Made by a program: the position numbers and the translations under genes
Assembly: GCA_021151625.1 (NCBI GenBank)
Contig: JAGKWY010000122.1
Location: 1 to 10,244, forward strand
Direction of reading: 5' to 3'
DNA length: 10,244 nucleotides
Source: Gammaproteobacteria bacterium
GTDB lineage: Bacteria; Pseudomonadota; Gammaproteobacteria; Pseudomonadales; Cellvibrionaceae
Shown here: positions 7,909-10,244 of the stretch, in pieces
Layout of the letters: each line of letters starts with the position of its first letter
Numbering within the stretch: position 1 is the first letter of the stretch
Notes under the pieces: model-generated
What the model was told of the DNA's origin: nothing
Seen by the model: the letters and a program-made list of their open reading frames with translations, nothing else
Databases searched by the model: none

Positions 7909-9355
7909 CGATATCTTTCCTCGCAAAACGTGGCCACCACACATGGAAACTGCAGCCGGTATCTTCACTAATTAATTCAATTTGCCCCCCGTGGCTTTCG
8001 GTGAGGCGTTTGGCCAGTGCCAGGCCAATACCACTGCCAGAGCTTTCGCTGTTGCTTAGGGTTTGGAATAAACGGAATACCCGCTCTTGCGCACCTTTGG
8101 GAATGCCGGGGCCGTTATCCACTACCTTGAATAAACAGTAACTGCCGCTGGCTTCGGCGCAGATAGAAATATGAGGGTCGACACCGGTGTGGTGTTTCAA
8201 TGCATTACTAAACAGATTGCGCAACACCGTTTCCAGCGGAATTTTTGCGGCGATTATTTCTTTAATATGAATTTCTTGCTGGATATGGAAATGCGCAGGT
8301 ATAGGTTGCATTTCAATAATGCCGCCTATCAGCGATGCTACATCAATAACACTGGATTCTTTTGCGCGTTTACCCGCGCGCGCATAGAGCAACAAGTCTT
8401 CAATCAGTCGCTCCATACGACCGATACGCAAGCGAATTCGCTCGATATTTTTGCCCACTGACTCGGGTGCTTTGTCACCAAGGTCTTCGTGAATCCATTC
8501 CACCAAATCGCTAATGCCGCGCAAGGGTGATTTCAAATCATGTGAAGCAACATAGGTAAATTCCTCCAGGTGGGCGTTGGCCTGTTTTAAATTTAATTCC
8601 AGGCGTTTGCGCTCGGAGATATCGGTCACTACCGCGAGGGTTAAATTACCTGCGTCACTTTCAACCTGGCTTAAACCAATTTCAATTGGAATTTCGGTTC
8701 CGCTTTTATGGCGGCCAGTCAAATCACGGCCCAAACCCATGGGGCGCAAGCTGGGTTTTTGGATGTAGCCCGCGCGCAACTTTTCATGGCCATCGCGATA
8801 GCGTTCGGGCAATAACACATCCATGGATTTGCCCAGCAGCTCATCGCGGTTGTAGCCAAATAAACGCAGCAAACTGGGGTTGATCATCTGGATGATGCCA
8901 TGTTCATCCACCAGTAATTGGCCGTAAGGTGAGGCATCAATGACTTTACTAAAACGCTCTTCCAATTGTTTACGGCGCGTGATGTTAACTATGGTGGCAA
9001 CGATAAATTGTTCGCCGTCCGCCACCAGTGAGCGCAAGCCAATTTCCAGCGGAAATTCGCTGTTGTCTTTGCGTTTGCCATAAAGATCGCGCCCGGCACC
9101 CATGTAGCGCGTAGAAGGTTGATCAATATAGCTTTGACGCAATTGTGCGTGGTTGCGACTAAATCGATCAGGCAGGAGCAGGTCGATACTTTTCTCAACC
9201 AATTCGGCGCGCGAGTAACCAAACAGGCGTTCGGCCTCGGCATTGATGTAGCTGATGCGTCCATCCTGATGGGTCACAATAATGCCCGCCGGTACTGCGT
9301 CCAGTAGCTCGCGGATATAGCCGGGTTGTTTGGGTGAATCGCCCTGAGGTGGCAT
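7901..9355 (-). CDS. Soluble PAS-PAS histidine kinase with FixL-like PAS residues
   Basis: This 484-residue protein has no signal peptide or membrane segment, so it senses inside the cell. PAS1 (about 10-130) and PAS2 (about 131-251) are clear repeats: LFGYSRAELVEKS against LFGYNRDELLGKS, and MGAGRDLYG against MGLGRDLTG. H69/R89 and H190/R210 are each 20 residues apart, as are haem ligand H200 and O2-contacting R220 in Bradyrhizobium FixL. The dimerisation/phosphotransfer domain has ASHDLKSPL with H272. The ATPase domain has the N box NLFSNALKH (N384), DNGPGIP (D413), RVFRLFQ and GSGIGLALAKR. It should autophosphorylate H272 and pass phosphate to the overlapping response regulator, and perhaps to the REC domain of the c-di-GMP protein. 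Start ATG 9355 has AAGGGAG (9365-9371) 9 bases upstream. Kinase identity is certain. Haem binding is only a possibility, since many PAS domains of this sequence type share the His. Confidence 0.94.
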   Translation of the reverse strand: MPPQGDSPKQPGYIRELLDAVPAGIIVTHQDGRISYINAEAERLFGYSRAELVEKSIDLLLPDRFSRNHAQLRQSYIDQPSTRYMGAGRDLYGKRKDNSEFPLEIGLRSLVADGEQFIVATIVNITRRKQLEERFSKVIDASPYGQLLVDEHGIIQMINPSLLRLFGYNRDELLGKSMDVLLPERYRDGHEKLRAGYIQKPSLRPMGLGRDLTGRHKSGTEIPIEIGLSQVESDAGNLTLAVVTDISERKRLELNLKQANAHLEEFTYVASHDLKSPLRGISDLVEWIHEDLGDKAPESVGKNIERIRLRIGRMERLIEDLLLYARAGKRAKESSVIDVASLIGGIIEMQPIPAHFHIQQEIHIKEIIAAKIPLETVLRNLFSNALKHHTGVDPHISICAEASGSYCLFKVVDNGPGIPKGAQERVFRLFQTLSNSESSGSGIGLALAKRLTESHGGQIELISEDTGCSFHVWWPRFARKDIDE

Positions 9356-9364
9356 CCTGTACGA

Positions 9365-9436
9365 CTCCCTTGGTTACCTCGCTGAAACTTTCCGCGGCTT
9401 TCAGAAGGGAATTGCAAACGATAATTCCCCCTGAAA
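9365..9436 (-). promoter_or_regulatory. Structured leader of the kinase operon: competing hairpins including the Shine-Dalgarno
   Basis: On the transcript strand, TTTCAG (9436-9431) and GGGAATT (9429-9423) can pair with AATTCCC (9413-9407) and CTGAAA (9404-9399), giving a 13-bp hairpin with a 9-base loop. The same CTGAAA can pair instead with a second TTTCAG at 9387-9382. TCCCTT (9410-9405), partly within the first stem, is complementary to AAGGGA (9371-9366), the Shine-Dalgarno of the kinase. These pairings exclude one another, which is the layout of a translational switch. No known riboswitch or leader family is recognised. The transcript start is unknown, so it is not certain that all elements are transcribed. 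Confidence 0.4.
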
Positions 9437-9654
9437 CCCCGTGGTTCCTGGCTTGAGTATAGGCAGTGGCGATTTATCAAGCGCTATCATCCACACAAAA
9501 ATAGGTCGGTTTTTCAGAGTTTTTGGCTATAAAAAGATCTGCTTAATGTCTCTTTAGGTGGTAGCCAGGTTTATAAGTGAAATTGATCAGTTGATTGGGG
9601 TGGAGGGAAAGGCAGAGCAAAGGTAATAGTAGGATTATTAAAGGGGTACAAAAT

Positions 9655-9683
9655 AAAAACGCCAGCACAAGGCTGGCGTTTTT
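9655..9683. terminator. Intrinsic terminator of tpx, symmetric in both directions
   Basis: AAAAACGCCAGC (9655-9666) and GCTGGCGTTTTT (9672-9683) form a perfect 12-bp inverted repeat with a 5-base loop. The GC core is 7 bp (CGCCAGC/GCTGGCG), with A and T runs on the two sides, so RNA from either strand ends in a U run. It lies 20 bases past the tpx stop. It also insulates tpx from any rightward transcription. Confidence 0.9.
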
Positions 9684-9703
9684 AGCGATGCTAAAGCGGC
9701 AAA

Positions 9704-10201
9704 TTAAGCCAGTGCTTTTAATGCTGCATCGTAGTTTGGCTCGTGGGCAACTTCGCTCACCAGTTCGGTGTGCAGTACTTTGCCTTCTGCATCCAGAACC
9801 ACAACTGCACGTGCAGTCAGACCTGTCAGCGGGCCATCAACCAGTTTTACACCGTAATCAGAGGCAAAGGCAGAGCGGAATGCAGAAGCAGGAATTACTT
9901 TATCCAGACCTTCAGCTCCGCAGAAGCGCGCCAGGGCGAAAGGCAGGTCTTGCGAAGCACAAATTACCACTGTGTTATCCAGTGCGCTGGCTTGTGCATT
10001 GAAGGTACGTACTGATTGGGCACAGGTAGGAGTATCAACGCTTGGGAAAATATTCAGAACAACGCGCTTGCCAACCAGATCGCCAGAGGAAACTTCAGAA
10101 AGATCGGTTTTTACCAGTTTAAACGCGGGTGCCTTGCCGCCCACCGCTGGCAGGTTACCGTTGGTATTGAAAGGGTTTCCTTTGAGAGTCACTGTTGCCA
10201 T
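9704..10201 (-). CDS. tpx: Thiol peroxidase (Tpx, atypical 2-Cys peroxiredoxin)
   Basis: This 165-residue enzyme reduces H2O2 and organic hydroperoxides, with electrons from thioredoxin. The length matches the family (about 165-168). FPSVDTPTC (52-60) carries the peroxidatic Cys60 with T57 and P58. Cys94 in RFCGAEG is the resolving Cys, and R131 in GLTARAVVVLD is the active-site Arg. The N-terminal TVTLKGNPF and the C-terminal EPNYDAALKAL are typical. The start is ATG 10201, because CAGGAG (10211-10216) lies 9 bases upstream and homologues begin with this MATVTLKGNP. The longer frame from 10240 adds 13 unrelated residues. It is monocistronic at the 3' end, followed by a strong terminator. No promoter or OxyR-like site can be judged, since only 43 bases of upstream sequence are in the window. 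Confidence 0.96.
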   Translation of the reverse strand: MATVTLKGNPFNTNGNLPAVGGKAPAFKLVKTDLSEVSSGDLVGKRVVLNIFPSVDTPTCAQSVRTFNAQASALDNTVVICASQDLPFALARFCGAEGLDKVIPASAFRSAFASDYGVKLVDGPLTGLTARAVVVLDAEGKVLHTELVSEVAHEPNYDAALKALA

Positions 10202-10210
10202 AAAAATATA

Positions 10211-10216
10211 CTCCTG
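10211..10216 (-). promoter_or_regulatory. Shine-Dalgarno that decides the tpx start
   Basis: On the minus strand, CAGGAG lies 9 bases upstream of ATG 10201. It would fall inside the coding region if the longer start at 10240 were used, which argues for the shorter protein. Confidence 0.75.
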
Positions 10217-10244
10217 AATCTTGTGTGTTTGATTTGTCACTGAA

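Larger units (their letters stand above)
9356..9703. other. Gap between the kinase gene and tpx
   Basis: This 348-base stretch has no convincing gene. It holds the structured kinase leader (9365-9436) and the tpx terminator (9655-9683). On the minus strand, TATACT at 9461-9456 could be a -10 box for the kinase operon. A TTGATA lies upstream of it at 9480-9475, but only 13 bases separate the two, too close for a standard sigma-70 promoter, so the promoter is a weak guess. The A/T-rich middle (about 9490-9650) shows nothing that I can name. Confidence 0.45.

Noticed and set aside
7909..7968. Longer start for the response regulator at 7968
   Set aside because: The extra 20 residues (MKIPAAVSMCGG...) do not belong to a receiver fold and overlap the kinase end. 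ATG 7908 has a good ribosome binding site and starts just before the first beta-strand.
9456..9480. Sigma-70 promoter (TATACT with TTGATA) for the kinase operon
   Set aside because: The 13-base spacing is too short for a normal promoter, so it is recorded only as a weak -10 guess in the gap entry.
9595..10002. 135-codon plus-strand frame across the terminator and tpx
   Set aside because: It reads through a strong terminator and is antisense to the conserved tpx gene. Its composition is not protein-like.

Overview
The window looks like the chromosome of a Gram-negative gammaproteobacterium. It carries outer-membrane TonB-dependent receptors, a cytoplasmic two-component/c-di-GMP operon and a thiol peroxidase, with moderate GC and dense packing. 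The style of the receptors and signalling proteins would fit Cellvibrio or a relative, but that is an inference from general familiarity and was not tested.

Left part (1-4860, + strand). There is a run of paralogous TonB-dependent outer-membrane receptors. The last 20 codons of a first copy enter at the left edge, followed by two complete copies (90-2090 and 2093-4114). All three end in the same GVPNRGREASI segment with a terminal aromatic residue. The two complete junctions between copies share an almost identical 21-base sequence, so the array probably arose by tandem duplication. A short gene with its own strong ribosome binding site follows (4153-4860). It encodes a one-helix membrane protein flanked by coiled coils, which I do not recognise.

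Middle (9355 down to 4925, - strand). This is a three-gene signalling operon, convergent with the receptors. It encodes a soluble PAS-PAS histidine kinase, then a single-domain response regulator whose start overlaps the kinase stop by 8 bases, then a large REC-PAS-PAS-GGDEF-EAL protein with intact synthase and phosphodiesterase motifs. The likely flow is cytoplasmic signal to kinase, phosphate to one or both receivers, then a change in c-di-GMP. Both kinase PAS domains have the His and Arg at the spacing used for haem and O2 binding in FixL, so a gas- or redox-sensing input is possible. The kinase leader contains overlapping inverted repeats, including one that can pair with its Shine-Dalgarno sequence.

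Right end (9704-10201, - strand). This holds tpx (thiol peroxidase) with a strong terminator at 9655-9683. The 348-base gap between tpx and the kinase holds this terminator and the kinase leader. I found no tRNA, rRNA, CRISPR array, insertion sequence or phage gene. The best candidates for something undescribed are the kinase's paired PAS sensors, its leader RNA, the receptor array with its odd start, and the unknown coiled-coil membrane protein.
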